A stretch of DNA of 64,000 bases from Streptomyces virginiae (GCF_000720455.1 NZ_JOAK01000010.1:186001-250000); one strand, 5' to 3'; positions 27,201 to 35,727 are shown, counted from the stretch's first letter. The notes: generated by a model not told the origin, from the sequence alone. Made by a program: numbers and translations.

Positions 27201-27772
27201 CCGATGGCGGAGGCGAAAGATCCGTAGTCGATGCTGACCTGGGCCGGGCCGGGGGTGTCGGCGGTGGCAGAGAACAGCACGCCGGTGATGCCGGCCCGGT
27301 CTGCTGCCTTCTGGTCGAGCACCTTGACGGTGGACTTCCCGCCGCGGCTGGTCTGGGTCGGAGCGGCGGGCGCGACCGGGCCCGCGGGGGCCCCGGCACG
27401 GAGCAGCGGGCTCTTCACGCGCGCGATGGGCCGTACGTCGACCAGCGGTCGGGAGCCCGCGCGCGCGGCCGAGGAGTCCAGGACCAAAGTGGCGGCCTTC
27501 GGCCAGGCGGTCTTGGCCTCCCGGCGGGCTCGTTCGGCCTGTGCCTTGTTGGCGGCCTGGTTTTTGGCGACCAGCTCACGGGCTTCCTTGGCGCCTTGAG
27601 CCTTGACCGCCCGGACCTTGGCGTCCTTGTGCGGGGCTGTCTTCGGGGCGCCGGGACGGTCGGCTGCGACGGCAACGGGTGCGAGGGCTCCCGGCACCGT
27701 GAGGGCCAGGGCCAGGACGACTGCCAGGGGCAGCCGACGGCGGATTCCTCCGCCTGGTGAACGGCTGGACAT
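21215..27772 (-). CDS. Giant secreted RHS/YD-repeat protein
   Basis: A 2185-residue secreted protein. Start ATG at 27772 follows TTTGGAGC and gives a Sec signal peptide (RRRLPLAVVLALALTVPGALA, cleavage after AVAA). The next about 250 residues are Ala/Lys-rich; a SpvB-like and sugar-binding-like region follows (AFTWSYPLAVPPAAAGP, SFSYSTANIDGR), then many YD repeats (YDGLGRITATW, YDSRGLAYES, YDLFGRTVTTTD, YDELGRKTGLW), closing with the RHS core end ARSYSISG ... GAREYDPALGQFLSVDP. The last about 230 residues differ and form the variable tip (AHTTGYDAPDGLDGLFYKDR), with no motif I know. Partners: LamG protein upstream, membrane protein downstream. Confidence 0.92.
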   Translation of the reverse strand: MSSRSPGGGIRRRLPLAVVLALALTVPGALAPVAVAADRPGAPKTAPHKDAKVRAVKAQGAKEARELVAKNQAANKAQAERARREAKTAWPKAATLVLDSSAARAGSRPLVDVRPIARVKSPLLRAGAPAGPVAPAAPTQTSRGGKSTVKVLDQKAADRAGITGVLFSATADTPGPAQVSIDYGSFASAIGGGWSQRLGLVTLPDCALTTPEKQECRKTTPLPSVNSLVNQTVTADVTSLSAGPAAASTPTARSTAPAAQAPAVFALMATETASTKGGGDYAATPLAASSSWESGASSGAFTWSYPLAVPPAAAGPVPALSFSYSTANIDGRTANSNNQGSQVGEGFDLTSSYVERRYGSCDDDGQTDKHDFCWKYENATLVLNGKATELVKDDATGKWRMKNDDASQVTWGSGAENGDGDGEYWKVVTGDGTTYTFGLNKLPGAGSERTDSTWTVPVFGDDAGEPGYGKGSSFAGRSEVQAWRWNLDLVQDVHGNAATYWYKAETNNYAKNGDKTKLAAYTRGGYLSEIRYGQRADALFSGTPSHKIVFGHNERCFGASCDDLTKDNADNWPDVPFEALCSATETDCRALAPDFFTRKRINSVSTYAWSTAPEPDGYAPVDIFDLTQEYLDPGDLGDTSDQTLVLKSIKRTGKNGDTTEVPPVDFTYHMKPNRVDVDGDDIVPLNRPRINTITSEAGAITTVTLSDPQCLRGTKMPAAEDDNSLSCYPVYWPINGGDPKLDWFHKYNVSAVTIADPAGQNDLLEYSYEYANPGWHHNDDPLTPEDERTWSDWRGYGKVTAYTGATGKTRSKTVKVFMQGMRGDKRKGTTDTRTTVTSAIPVAGLTIPDANDEDQYAGFQRQQVTYDGPTALSVTVSDPWSKETASRQASYTNAKAYYVGTASEYSHTLLTATNTWRTTRTETAYDDVYGMKTQTSSHGDTAKTGDETCTRVWYARNDAKGITSLTSRTRTVGALCSVTDDKLSMPATPATRGDVLSDTATVYDDSAATTWTANQTPTLGLATWTGRAQSYPAASGNADRNPVGADGWQTTSRTVYDTAAAKLGRPLTTVDAAGNTTTTAYTPAAAGPLQVAVVTSPKLAANGQQYKTYTYTDLRGSVVRSIEANMASTYNRYDGLGRITATWLPNRAQSQSPNLKYDYLLERGKQPWTSKGTLAADGSYKTIYSISDALLRPLQTQISSPGGGRILTDTRYDSRGLAYESYADIWDKDKAPEGVYTRAEYGSTPAQTQTVFDGLGRATTVDLLVYGVKKQTTTTGYTGDSTSKTAVQGGTATRTITDALGRTTEVRTYGGTAPNDPAYGGTAPGTPYTSVSHTYTKDGKAATLTGPDSAKWTYTYDLFGRTVTTTDPDKGKNTTTYTALDQVATAKDARNTVLEYSYDELGRKTGLWASPKSDATKLAAWTYDTVRKGSPSDAIRYVGGLNGKAYIKSVIAYDVLGRPATTRLTLPSDDPLVTSGAITATSDHTETYRLDGTPNTTASPAAGGLPAETLQVNYTALGLPKGLSGTTDYVQNASYSPLGDIEQLTLARSAAAGVRKTFIGNTYEEGTRRLLKSTVNDQTHNGMLQELTYKYDQAGNVLSIFDSAPLSGFTKADNQCFAYDGQRRMAEAWTPKTADCSTAGRTVANLDGAAPYWNSYTYTASGQRATERTNTGTPQTRTYCYDPARPHALASTTTGGTCAGVTPQYAYDATGNTTKRAETPGSATSQTLVWGAEGKLGNLTEGAAATDYVYDAEGELLIRRDPAGETILYTGSSEVHLKGGKKWAARSYSISGVKVAVLTNESGTAKLSFVAGDAHGTSSLVVSADDTQTVSKRYTTPFGSARGPAAANWPEDKRFLGKPEDKSTGLTHIGAREYDPALGQFLSVDPVLAPNSAQSLNGYAYADNNPATTADPTGKCAEIDCPTRPCPSCNNTTPGHTPPADNEDYDEADDSMHGGTEHGGKTFTTYVDPGEDRGIIMIRYYINTYDAMSMIPKFPMLLGDNRGPTDDPNAAYRMVLWWDTATGEIIFNVAPSHTMPGKRTISSYATGGAPIETEASSEMVPAVPILFNHSAFRTLTGKNVLQDHGSTSESLKLSVHAVQPVLWVGSVDNWLNVTPTKDSVSVSRTGNAYPDMEVVQYQRHHKPRWIAHDSMAHTTGYDAPDGLDGLFYKDRDHRTWVNGTCTKSC

Positions 27773-27864
27773 GAACGCTCCAAAGAAAAGGAAAAAAGGG
27801 GCGTGAGAGCCGTGGCCGTCCCGATAGGGCGGCCACGGCACAGCGGTGGTTGGGTTTGTGGCCG

Positions 27865-30800
27865 TCAGCCGGTGGCGCTGAGGACGATGCTCGAGACTTG
27901 CGCGGAGTCCTTCATCGCGCCGGTCCACAGGCGCATTCCCTTGATCTGACCGGGCAGGAAGTGGGCCCAGGCGCTATTGGTGAAGCCCTTGCCGACGGCG
28001 AGCTCGCCGTTGCCGACCGTGGCCGTGTAGGCCTTGGGCTGGGCCTGCCCGGCTGCGCCCACGTAGAGGGTGATGGTGCCGTCCTGGGCGTTATGGACAC
28101 CGGTGACCTGGGCGCCGGCGTTGAGCGCGGCCAGGCTGTCGCTGACCACCGAGGTACCGGTGCCGTCGGCCGTCAGCCGGCCGAAGTGCCACGTTCCCTC
28201 GGTGAAGCTCACCATCTTGGTCGGGTCCTGCTCGTCCGGCTCCTGCCGGGTGCCGGTCTTCTCGAACCACAAACTCCAGGAGGAACCGCTGGCGGTGCGC
28301 TGGCCGATGACCTGGGCTTTGTAGCCGTTCGGCTTGCCGAGCAGGGCTGCGTTGTCGAGCTTGGCCTCCGCGGTCACCGTGAACGAACCCGTGTCGTCGA
28401 CGACCGGACCCGCGGCTGTGGCCGCCTGGGTGGAGCCGTTCAGGACCAGGGCGCCGCCCGTGACGGGCGTACCGGCGGTCGCAGTCAGGGCGCGGCCGCT
28501 GCCGGAGGTGTCGGGGTAGGTGGGGCCGGCCGCGGTGAGGTCCCAGGCTCCGGCCAGGTCGACATGGGGCTTGCCGGTCGCCGGGTCGATGAGCGAGGAG
28601 TCCTGCTTGACCTCGTCGGCGCTCTTCTCGTCCTGCCAGACCTTGACTTCGTCGATCCGGCCTGGGAGCTGCTCCGACCAGGTGCCGGACTGTTTGGCGG
28701 CGCCGATTGCCATGACTCCGGTGGAGGCGATGGGGTTGGTGACGGCCATCTGGCCCTGAAGCTGCCCGTTGATGTACAGCTTCGCGAGGTCGGTGGACTC
28801 GTTGTACGTGGCGGCGACATGGGTCCACACTCCGGCCTGCGCCGGGTTCAGGCCGTTCAGTCGCTTGATCGCGCCGGTACCGCCGGCCGTGTCGTCGGTG
28901 GCCATCTGCATCGACCACGGCTGGCCGGCTGCGGCGGTGATGGCGGCACCGCTGAAGTTCTTGCCGCTCTGGCCGAGCATCGAGAAGGTGCCGTCCGTGC
29001 GGTCCAGGCGGACCCAGCCGGCCACGGTGAAAGAGCCGCGCGTTTCGAACGCCGGCTTGGCGCTGTTTGCGTACTGGCCGTTTGTCAGCTGGAGCGCTCG
29101 GTCCTCGTGCGGGGTGGGCGTCTGCACCCAGCCCCTTCGGCCGGTTTCGGGGCGCTGGGCTCCGGCGGTGAGGTACATGTTGTTCCTGAGCGCCGGGTCG
29201 GTGGTCGACGTGTCGATGGCCTGGCCGGAGGTCTCGTCGAAGGTCCAGTAGCCGATCGGGTTGGGGCCCTCCTTGACCACGAAGTCGACTATCTTCGTCG
29301 CGCCCCATCGCCCCACGGCGTCCTTGGCCTTCACGCTCAGCTTCATCGTCCCCGACAGCGGGGGAGTGATCGAGACGGTCGGGTTCGAGCCGGCGATCTC
29401 GGTCCACGTGGTGTCCGTGGACAGCTTGTGCTGGAATGCCGTGACGGTGTCGCCGCTCGCCGGAGCGAAGGTGAACTGACCCGCCTGGCCGGGCTTGCCG
29501 GCCGCCGTGCACGCGGTGCTGGTGCACTGGCTGTACGGAGCTCCGAAGGTGACCGTCGGGGCCTTGGGGGCACTGGAGTCGACCTTGAAGTAGCAGTCCG
29601 CACTGGGAGCGCTGGTTCGTTCGTGGCCGTCCGCGTACGAGCGGGTCCAGGTCCGGAAGCGGTACTGGGCGCCGTCCGTCAGCGTGGCGGGCGGGTCACT
29701 GGTGACCTTGACGTTGTCTCCCACGAATCCCGAGGATGGCCGACTGACGTAGTCGGCATCGGATCCGTTGGCCTTGACCGGGGTCCAGGTGCCGTTGGTC
29801 TCTTTCCTCTCGGTCTGCATGAGGATCCGCAGCTGGGCGCCGGACTCGCCGCCCCACACGGTCTCGGTGATCGCGGTCATGGCCGGCGTCGGGTCGGATA
29901 CGATCGACGGCTTGGCCGGGTCGTTCGAGCAGATCTCCCCCGCGCCCGTGACCAGGCCGACGTAGATGGGGGTGTTGGGCTTGCCGATGTAGTCGACCGA
30001 CAGAACAGCGTCGTTGCGGAAGCGCTTCCACGCGGCGGTATCCGACTCGTCCTCGGCCCTCAGCTCCAGGTTCAGACGGTTGTAGCGGCCGTCGGCGAAG
30101 TCGCGGACGGTGGGGGTGAGGTTCTCGTCCGGCTCGTCGGGAAGGTTGTCGGAGAACTCGACAGGTGCGGCAGGCGAGTTGGGATCGCACGCTGAGCCCC
30201 GGCCGGCCGACAGCCAGCGGTCGCCCATCAGGTCGGCGTAGTTGGGCTTGTTGCCCCAGGTCGTCGAGGGGGAGATCTCCCCGTCCATGCGGACCAGCCA
30301 GACGTTGCGGGCCTCGCATTGGAAGGCCCACGGCTCGGTTACCCGGAAACGAGCACTCAGGACTTCCTTGCCGACGAGCTTGCTCGGCGAGAACTCGAAG
30401 TACAGACGCTGAACATAGCCCGGACCGCAGTAGTAGCCGGCCCAGGAGCCGCACTTGCCCATGCCTTTGCCCATGTCGTCGCTGCCGTTGTCCCAGTTCC
30501 AGAACGAGACGCCGTCGTTGCGGAGCGCGGTGTGCTCGGTGCCGTCGTCGAGAGCCACGGAAGGGTCGATGTACAGGGGGAAGGCGGCGGGGTCACTTTG
30601 TTTCAGCAGTGAGGAGTCCGGTACGACGGCCAGTGAGTCGACGTCGACCTGGACGGGCATGTTCGCCGCCCCCGAGCCGGGAGCAGGACCGTCGACGGGA
30701 CGACTGCCGGGCTCCGCCCCGGCGAGCGCCTGAGGCAGGGTGCGGCCCTCGCTCTTGGCCGCGGCGACCTTTGCCTGCGGCGACATGGCCGGCGCGGTGG

Positions 30801-31533
30801 ACAGGCCCTTCGAGTCCCACATCAGGGCCGGGGGCGCCTTGAACACCGGCCTGCCGTTGGCGTCTGTGGCGGACAGCCCGCCGTCCTTGGCGGAGAGGAG
30901 CCGGACGTCCTTCGCCTTGAGGTCGAACTCGATACGCTGGAGCTTCGGATTCTTCGCCGCATCCGGTGTCTTCACCACCAGGACCTCGCGGAACCCCTTC
31001 AAGGACGCCGTCATCCGCAGATCGACGCCGGGCAGCACCTCCTGGTACACGGCGCTGTCACCGTCAAGCACCGGCTTGGGCAGCTCGCCGCCTTGCCAGC
31101 CCAATGACATCGACCGTCCAGCATGCTCAATGGTGACCAGGCTCCCATCGCCGCCGCCCGAGAAACCGACCGAGGCCACAGCGGCTTTCGGGCCCACCAT
31201 GCCGTCGGGGCGCACCTCCAAAGTGGCGTCGGGCGCCACCCAGCCAGCACCGTCCTTTGCTCTAACCCGGATCGGAACGGCCGAAGTGTCCAGCCGGAAG
31301 GACTTGCCATCCGGATTCGCATACGTCGTCGTCGACTCCGTGCGCTCGCCCACCACTTCGACCGGCTTGCCGAACTCGGCAGCGGCCTTTAGTGCCTTCT
31401 CGCTCTCGCTCGCCGACGCCTGAGCCGTAGCGGCCGCAGCCCCCGGCACGTGCCCGGGTGAGACACCCACGACTACGGCACCCAGGGCCGTCGCTACGGC
31501 ACGCCAAAGCCGCCAACCCCCGATTGCAGACAT
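27865..31533 (-). CDS. Secreted LamG-domain protein, partner of the RHS protein
   Basis: A 1222-residue extracellular protein. ATG at 31533 gives a signal peptide (GGWRLWRAVATALGAVVVG, cleavage near AAAATA). Residues about 40-330 form a beta-rich domain with conserved KAKDVRLLSAKDGG; then a DNRLRE-like segment (ALRNDGVSFWNWDNG, YVQRLYFEFSPSKLVG); Ig-like linkers; and two LamG/concanavalin-like jellyroll domains, the first around GSFTVAGWVRLDRTDG and HVAATYNESTDLAKLYING, the second around SFTVTAEAKLDN. It lies 92 bases upstream of the RHS gene in the same operon, a pairing common in Streptomyces. Probable role: carbohydrate or surface binding and assembly of the RHS shell. An alternative ATG lies 30 bases upstream. 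Confidence 0.85.
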   Translation of the reverse strand: MSAIGGWRLWRAVATALGAVVVGVSPGHVPGAAAATAQASASESEKALKAAAEFGKPVEVVGERTESTTTYANPDGKSFRLDTSAVPIRVRAKDGAGWVAPDATLEVRPDGMVGPKAAVASVGFSGGGDGSLVTIEHAGRSMSLGWQGGELPKPVLDGDSAVYQEVLPGVDLRMTASLKGFREVLVVKTPDAAKNPKLQRIEFDLKAKDVRLLSAKDGGLSATDANGRPVFKAPPALMWDSKGLSTAPAMSPQAKVAAAKSEGRTLPQALAGAEPGSRPVDGPAPGSGAANMPVQVDVDSLAVVPDSSLLKQSDPAAFPLYIDPSVALDDGTEHTALRNDGVSFWNWDNGSDDMGKGMGKCGSWAGYYCGPGYVQRLYFEFSPSKLVGKEVLSARFRVTEPWAFQCEARNVWLVRMDGEISPSTTWGNKPNYADLMGDRWLSAGRGSACDPNSPAAPVEFSDNLPDEPDENLTPTVRDFADGRYNRLNLELRAEDESDTAAWKRFRNDAVLSVDYIGKPNTPIYVGLVTGAGEICSNDPAKPSIVSDPTPAMTAITETVWGGESGAQLRILMQTERKETNGTWTPVKANGSDADYVSRPSSGFVGDNVKVTSDPPATLTDGAQYRFRTWTRSYADGHERTSAPSADCYFKVDSSAPKAPTVTFGAPYSQCTSTACTAAGKPGQAGQFTFAPASGDTVTAFQHKLSTDTTWTEIAGSNPTVSITPPLSGTMKLSVKAKDAVGRWGATKIVDFVVKEGPNPIGYWTFDETSGQAIDTSTTDPALRNNMYLTAGAQRPETGRRGWVQTPTPHEDRALQLTNGQYANSAKPAFETRGSFTVAGWVRLDRTDGTFSMLGQSGKNFSGAAITAAAGQPWSMQMATDDTAGGTGAIKRLNGLNPAQAGVWTHVAATYNESTDLAKLYINGQLQGQMAVTNPIASTGVMAIGAAKQSGTWSEQLPGRIDEVKVWQDEKSADEVKQDSSLIDPATGKPHVDLAGAWDLTAAGPTYPDTSGSGRALTATAGTPVTGGALVLNGSTQAATAAGPVVDDTGSFTVTAEAKLDNAALLGKPNGYKAQVIGQRTASGSSWSLWFEKTGTRQEPDEQDPTKMVSFTEGTWHFGRLTADGTGTSVVSDSLAALNAGAQVTGVHNAQDGTITLYVGAAGQAQPKAYTATVGNGELAVGKGFTNSAWAHFLPGQIKGMRLWTGAMKDSAQVSSIVLSATG

Positions 31534-32212
31534 AATCCCCCATCGCACCCGCAGTGCGGGCATCCCCGCTACTGCTCAACCCGTGATCCAAATACTCAAG
31601 GCGCAAACGTAGGCGGCGTTTCAACGGTGAGACAAGGAAATTTGGTTGGCCTATTTCCGACTGGCGGAATCTCGTCTGATCACAAACGGGGCCGGGGGTG
31701 GGGAACCCGCGATTCCGAACGCCGAAATCGGCCAAAGGGGTATCAGGCCCTCCGCTTATCGTGACTGTGAGTTGCCGGCGAGATCTTCGGCAAAAAAATG
31801 CTCCTCCCGTATCAGTTAAAGTCTGAGATGCCCCATATTCCGGGCTGTCGCGTATGTATGCTGGGCTATCGCGCGCCTTTGTCTGGAGTGTTGAGCCGCT
31901 CGCAACGGATTCTGGTCAGCCGTCTTCCATTCACGAAACCGCCTTCACGAAGGCTGGCCCGGAATGACGGTCGTCGTGGAGGATCATGGGTTGGTGCACG
32001 CCGAGGTCAAGTCCATGGAGGCAATGCGGCGATCAGGCGAATCGCATGACAGGTCGAAATGGGGCGGAAGTGCTGATAGCGTGATCATCAACTTCATCTG
32101 GCGGCAGGTGCAGCCTGCTGTTACGAGCGGCAATGGCGCGCATCAGAAACCAGCCGGGTCGGCACGCAAAGTGCATCTACAGGGGAATCCCAGACATTAC
32201 GGGAGAGCGATC
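31534..32212. other. Divergent intergenic region, relatively AT-rich
   Basis: About 680 bases between the RHS operon and the first thymidylate-kinase-like gene. Base composition is visibly lower in GC than neighbours (AAGGAAATTTGGTTGGCC near 31635). Open frames here lack ribosome sites and coding bias. It must hold two divergent promoters; I see no clear repeats or structured RNA. Confidence 0.5.
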
Positions 32213-33121
32213 ATGTTCCATCCACAAACGGCTGAACGCCGCGGTCTTCACATCTCTTTTCTCGGCGTGGACGGAATCGGCAAGTCGACACTGTCCGAAC
32301 AGCTGGTGGCTGAATTGCGAGGGCGCGGACTGACAGTCACTCCCGTTACCTGGCGCTCGTGCCTCGACGCGGACCTGCCCGCTTGGCCACAGCAAGCCCT
32401 GCGGACGCTATGGATGGACACGTTTCGGCTGCTCTTCGGCGGTGCCGTCGACCGAGACGAGCACGTGATACTCCCCGAGCGGTATGAGGAGTGGACGGCG
32501 CAACGCTCCGAGGACCAGCTCGGTCGGCTTCGAGCGACGGCGTCGTCCCCCAGCGGACCGCTCGCTGCGGCGCTCGTGGAGTTCGCCGGCAACGTAGTCC
32601 TGCACGCGGAGGTCATCCGCCCCGCACTGGAACGTGGTGAGGTCGTAGTCCAGGAAACCTTTCCCTACAAGCATGTCCTCAAGGAGTACCTGCTCGCTAG
32701 CGAGCTGACAACAGCAAATGCCAACAGCCCGTACTCTCCTGAAGAGGTTGACTTCCTTTTCAAACCCGTTGAGGCGTTCTTCGGCGGCGGTGCGCTGAGT
32801 CCTGACGTGGGCATCCTGGTCGACGGTCCGGTGGAACTGGCTCTGCAGTGGCGACTCGGGCAGTCGGGAGCCGTCGGCGTACTGGAGGACCTGCGGACCG
32901 CCGGACGGCCTGGGGACGAAGGGTTCATCGCGTTGCAGTCCGCTTCTGCACGCCGTTTCCACGCGTTCGCGCAGAAGTACGGCTGGATCGTCCACACGGT
33001 GCGAGACGCGCCCGTGGAAGAAAACGTGCGGCGCGGGCTTGATCTGGTGCTCGCGGAGATCGCCCGAGCTCGACCGTCGTGGAGTCTCATGACGTCCGGA
33101 ACGGACTTCCGGGCGTCATGA
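32213..33121 (+). CDS. Thymidylate-kinase-like P-loop protein (paralogue 1)
   Basis: A 302-residue P-loop kinase resembling thymidylate kinase but larger (usual length about 210). Walker A is GVDGIGKSTL at 18-27. The region DRDEHVILPERYEEW and the later VVQETFPYKHVLKEYLL sit where the DRx and lid segments are found, but do not match canonical dTMP kinase motifs, so the substrate is probably another nucleotide or small molecule. ATG at 32213 has GGGAGAG upstream; the longer frame lacks this. A second, related protein is encoded at 39388-40275. It lies at the left edge of the reductase/aminotransferase block and is probably part of that pathway. Confidence 0.75.
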   Translation: MFHPQTAERRGLHISFLGVDGIGKSTLSEQLVAELRGRGLTVTPVTWRSCLDADLPAWPQQALRTLWMDTFRLLFGGAVDRDEHVILPERYEEWTAQRSEDQLGRLRATASSPSGPLAAALVEFAGNVVLHAEVIRPALERGEVVVQETFPYKHVLKEYLLASELTTANANSPYSPEEVDFLFKPVEAFFGGGALSPDVGILVDGPVELALQWRLGQSGAVGVLEDLRTAGRPGDEGFIALQSASARRFHAFAQKYGWIVHTVRDAPVEENVRRGLDLVLAEIARARPSWSLMTSGTDFRAS

Positions 33122-33192
33122 GGGCCGTGATCGCCGAGAACGTCTCTCCAAGGAATCGATCAAGGCGTTAGCGCCGGAAGGTCGTTCACCGA

Positions 33193-33660
33193 TCAGGCCG
33201 AGCCCATAGCCCACGGGCCGTCGGGAACCAGCTCCGTCAGCACCTCGAGGAGCTGCGGTGGCTCCACCGGGTCGGGGAGGTGGCCCAGCTCGTGCCACGG
33301 CACCCATCGGTGCTCCTGGAGCTGTTCGGCCTCGTACTGTTCCAGTCCACCCGGGCGGACTTCGGACGCCGAAGAGAGCAGGCACAGGAAGAAGGCTTCC
33401 TCCCCGGCAAAATCCACGCCGTTCCACCTGAGTTTCCGCGAAACGATGACGGAGCGCTCGCCGATGGAGACGTCCAGGAGCCCGGCTTCCTCGTTCAGCT
33501 CGCGTCGGGCCGCGGCGAGCGCGTCCTCATCTGCCTCGATGCCGCCGCCCGGCGGCTCCCAGATGTAGTTCCCGGTTGCGGGATCACGCCAGCGCAACAA
33601 CAGGATCCGCTGGTCGGGATCAACGCACACGACACGCACGGAGGGGCGGGGAGACTCCAT
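33193..33660 (-). CDS. Nudix hydrolase
   Basis: A 155-residue Nudix enzyme that hydrolyses a nucleoside diphosphate linked to another group. The Nudix box is complete: GGGIEADEDALAAARRELNEEAGL is present as G-x5-E-x7-R-E-x2-E-E-x-G. ATG at 33660 starts MESPRPSVRVVCVD; the upstream in-frame ATG lacks a ribosome site. It reads away from the methyltransferase gene across a 100-base shared promoter region. It may remove phosphates from a pathway nucleotide or act in housekeeping; the substrate is not visible. Confidence 0.88.
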   Translation of the reverse strand: MESPRPSVRVVCVDPDQRILLLRWRDPATGNYIWEPPGGGIEADEDALAAARRELNEEAGLLDVSIGERSVIVSRKLRWNGVDFAGEEAFFLCLLSSASEVRPGGLEQYEAEQLQEHRWVPWHELGHLPDPVEPPQLLEVLTELVPDGPWAMGSA

Positions 33661-33760
33661 GCGCCACAGCATAGCGAACAGCCGTCCCAGGGTTCGGGGA
33701 TGGACCCGGCCCTGATGCGCTGCGCAACAAACACGACGATACGGATTGAAAGGCGAATGG

Positions 33761-34519
33761 ATGTCTGAGGAACAGGCCGGTCAGTGGTCGACGACAGAAG
33801 AGTTTTGGGCCGAGCTCCAGGATGTGATCTTCGACGAGGACCGCATCCGCCGGGGCCAGCGTGAGGCTGCCGAGCTGGAACGGCTGGTCGGTCTGGGACC
33901 GTCTGCGCGGATCCTGGACATGTGCTGCGGCCCGGGCCGGCACTCGGTGCCGCTCGCCGCTCGCGGTCACCAAGTGATCGGTGTCGACAGCACGCAGCGC
34001 TATCTGGAGACCGCACGCGAACTGGCCGACCAGGCAGGCGTCGAAGCCACGTTCGTCCGCGCCGATGCTAGGCGGTACCGCAGCGAGCAACCAGTGGACC
34101 TGGTGCTCAACCTGTGGTCGTCCTTCGGTCACTTCCCCGACCAGGAAGACAACCAGGCGGTGCTGCGTCAGGCCTGTGCCTCGCTGCGTGAAGGGGGTGC
34201 ATTGGTCCTTCACCTCCGCTCTCGAGAGACGTACAACGCCCGTCAGACGGCGGAGCGCTCGTGGACGGAGCGTGCCGGGACGCTCTACCTCGAAGAGCGG
34301 CACGTGATCGACGACTGGCGGCGTGTGCGCGGACGCTGGATTGTCGTCGACAGCGCGGGCCGACGTGACTTTTCCTATGAGTCGTGGCTGTACTCGGGCG
34401 AGGAACTGACCGCGATGCTGCAGGCTGCGGGCTTCGCGGACGTCTCCCTGTACGGTGACTTTGGTGGGGCCCCCTACGGCCAGTACTCCAAGCATCTGGT
34501 GGTTATCGCCCGCCGTTGA
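33761..34519 (+). CDS. Class I SAM-dependent methyltransferase
   Basis: A 252-residue methyltransferase. The SAM-binding motif I is ARILDMCCGPGRHSVPLA near 49-66, followed by the acidic ribose-binding residue in VIGVDSTQRYLE and motif II DLVLNLWSSFGHF. The C-terminal half (YSGEELTAMLQAAGFADVSLYGDFGG) is typical of small-molecule methyltransferases. ATG at 33761 follows AAAGG. The gene converges on the Rieske gene (56 bases apart), so it belongs to the same block and may methylate the pathway product. Target atom unknown. Confidence 0.85.
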   Translation: MSEEQAGQWSTTEEFWAELQDVIFDEDRIRRGQREAAELERLVGLGPSARILDMCCGPGRHSVPLAARGHQVIGVDSTQRYLETARELADQAGVEATFVRADARRYRSEQPVDLVLNLWSSFGHFPDQEDNQAVLRQACASLREGGALVLHLRSRETYNARQTAERSWTERAGTLYLEERHVIDDWRRVRGRWIVVDSAGRRDFSYESWLYSGEELTAMLQAAGFADVSLYGDFGGAPYGQYSKHLVVIARR

Positions 34520-34575
34520 AATCAGCGAGTCTGATTCCGGCGGGAGAGCCGTAGCCCGTCGGCTGTTCGATCCCG

Positions 34576-35727
34576 CTACGTCGGTGGGTGCTCGTCTTGC
34601 TCCAGTACCCGAAGCAGGGTGTCGCGGAAGTAGTGCAGTCCCGCCTCGTTGCGCCCGAAGAGCAGTTCTTGGGGTGCGGTCACGAGTCCTCCCTGGACGG
34701 ATTCGGCCGCACCCACGTCTTCTCCGAGGACCTTGGTGAACAGGGAGATGTTGGTTCGCAACGTGTCCGGCCTGACGAGGCCGTCCTGCCGCGCAACGTG
34801 CAACACCCGGATCTCGCTGGAATCGGGGGACAGCGGCTGGATTCGAAGGGTGGTCACATGGCGCTTCTCCACGAAGAAGAAGGTGCTGGGGAAGATGTAG
34901 TACACGAGCGTCGCGTGGGGACGCAGCCTTCTGGCGGACGCCGGGGCGCTCCGCAGCTCGCGGATGTCCCGCTTTGGTGCCACGATCCGAACGTGCTCCC
35001 CGAGTCGGTCGAAAAGGGCCACCTCGGGGACGAAGACGTACTTCTTCATGTCCGGGTGGAGGCTGCGAAAGTGGTAGACCTCCAGGAAGCCCTCGACCCC
35101 CAGTTTCCAGTTGAAGCGTCCGGTCAGCCTCTCGCCGGCCCAGAACGTGTCGTCTGCGAATCGGTAGCCGTTGAAGTCCTCGTCCAGCGCGTCCAGATGA
35201 CCAGTCAGGACCTCCGGACCGGCCTGAGGTGGACCGACCCAGACGAACCCGTGGCTTTCCTGTGCGGGCACCTGGAAGAGGTTGCGCTCCGCAAGGGTCA
35301 ACGGTGAGAAGCACCGTGCCTGGTCGGGTACATGCGTCAACGTGCCCTCGTCGTCGTAACGCCAGGCGTGGGTGCGGCAGCTGAACCCGTTGCCAGCCGT
35401 GCCGTGCCCAGCATCAACGAGCTTCGCGCCCCGGTGTCGGCAGACGTTGAGGAAGGCGCGCACCTTGCCTCGGCGGGTGCGCACTGCGAGGACGGACCGA
35501 CCGTAGAGGTCCTCCGTGACGAAGTCACCGGGCTTTGCCAGCTGCGAGGAGTGGGCCAGCAGTACCGGTCGCCGCTGGAACACCGCCTCCATCTCACGCT
35601 TGAGGTGCTCGTCCCCGAGGTAGTCATCGGTCGGTACGGTCCGTTCCTCCGCGGCGCAGTCGGTCGTCCTGTTCTCGATGTGCTTCAGGATTCGTTCGAT
35701 CAGAGCCTGTTGGGTGTGCTCCTTCAC
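34576..35727 (-). CDS. Rieske non-haem iron oxygenase, alpha subunit
   Basis: A 383-residue ring-hydroxylating-type oxygenase. The Rieske [2Fe-2S] ligands are C96, H98, C117 and H120 (CRHRGAKLV and CRTHAW), and the mononuclear iron ligands H219 and H224 lie in EVYHFRSLHPD after NWKLGVEG, as in this family. It needs external electrons; the adjacent flavin reductase gene overlaps it by 4 bases and may supply them, though a ferredoxin is not seen. It is the last gene of a minus-strand operon running from the polyprenyl synthase. Such oxygenases hydroxylate, demethylate or desaturate small molecules; substrate unknown. Confidence 0.9.
   Translation of the reverse strand: MKEHTQQALIERILKHIENRTTDCAAEERTVPTDDYLGDEHLKREMEAVFQRRPVLLAHSSQLAKPGDFVTEDLYGRSVLAVRTRRGKVRAFLNVCRHRGAKLVDAGHGTAGNGFSCRTHAWRYDDEGTLTHVPDQARCFSPLTLAERNLFQVPAQESHGFVWVGPPQAGPEVLTGHLDALDEDFNGYRFADDTFWAGERLTGRFNWKLGVEGFLEVYHFRSLHPDMKKYVFVPEVALFDRLGEHVRIVAPKRDIRELRSAPASARRLRPHATLVYYIFPSTFFFVEKRHVTTLRIQPLSPDSSEIRVLHVARQDGLVRPDTLRTNISLFTKVLGEDVGAAESVQGGLVTAPQELLFGRNEAGLHYFRDTLLRVLEQDEHPPT

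Noticed and set aside
21215..27772. Repeats inside the RHS gene as a possible CRISPR or tandem-repeat array
   Set aside because: They are degenerate codon-level YD repeats in one reading frame, not identical repeats with unique spacers.
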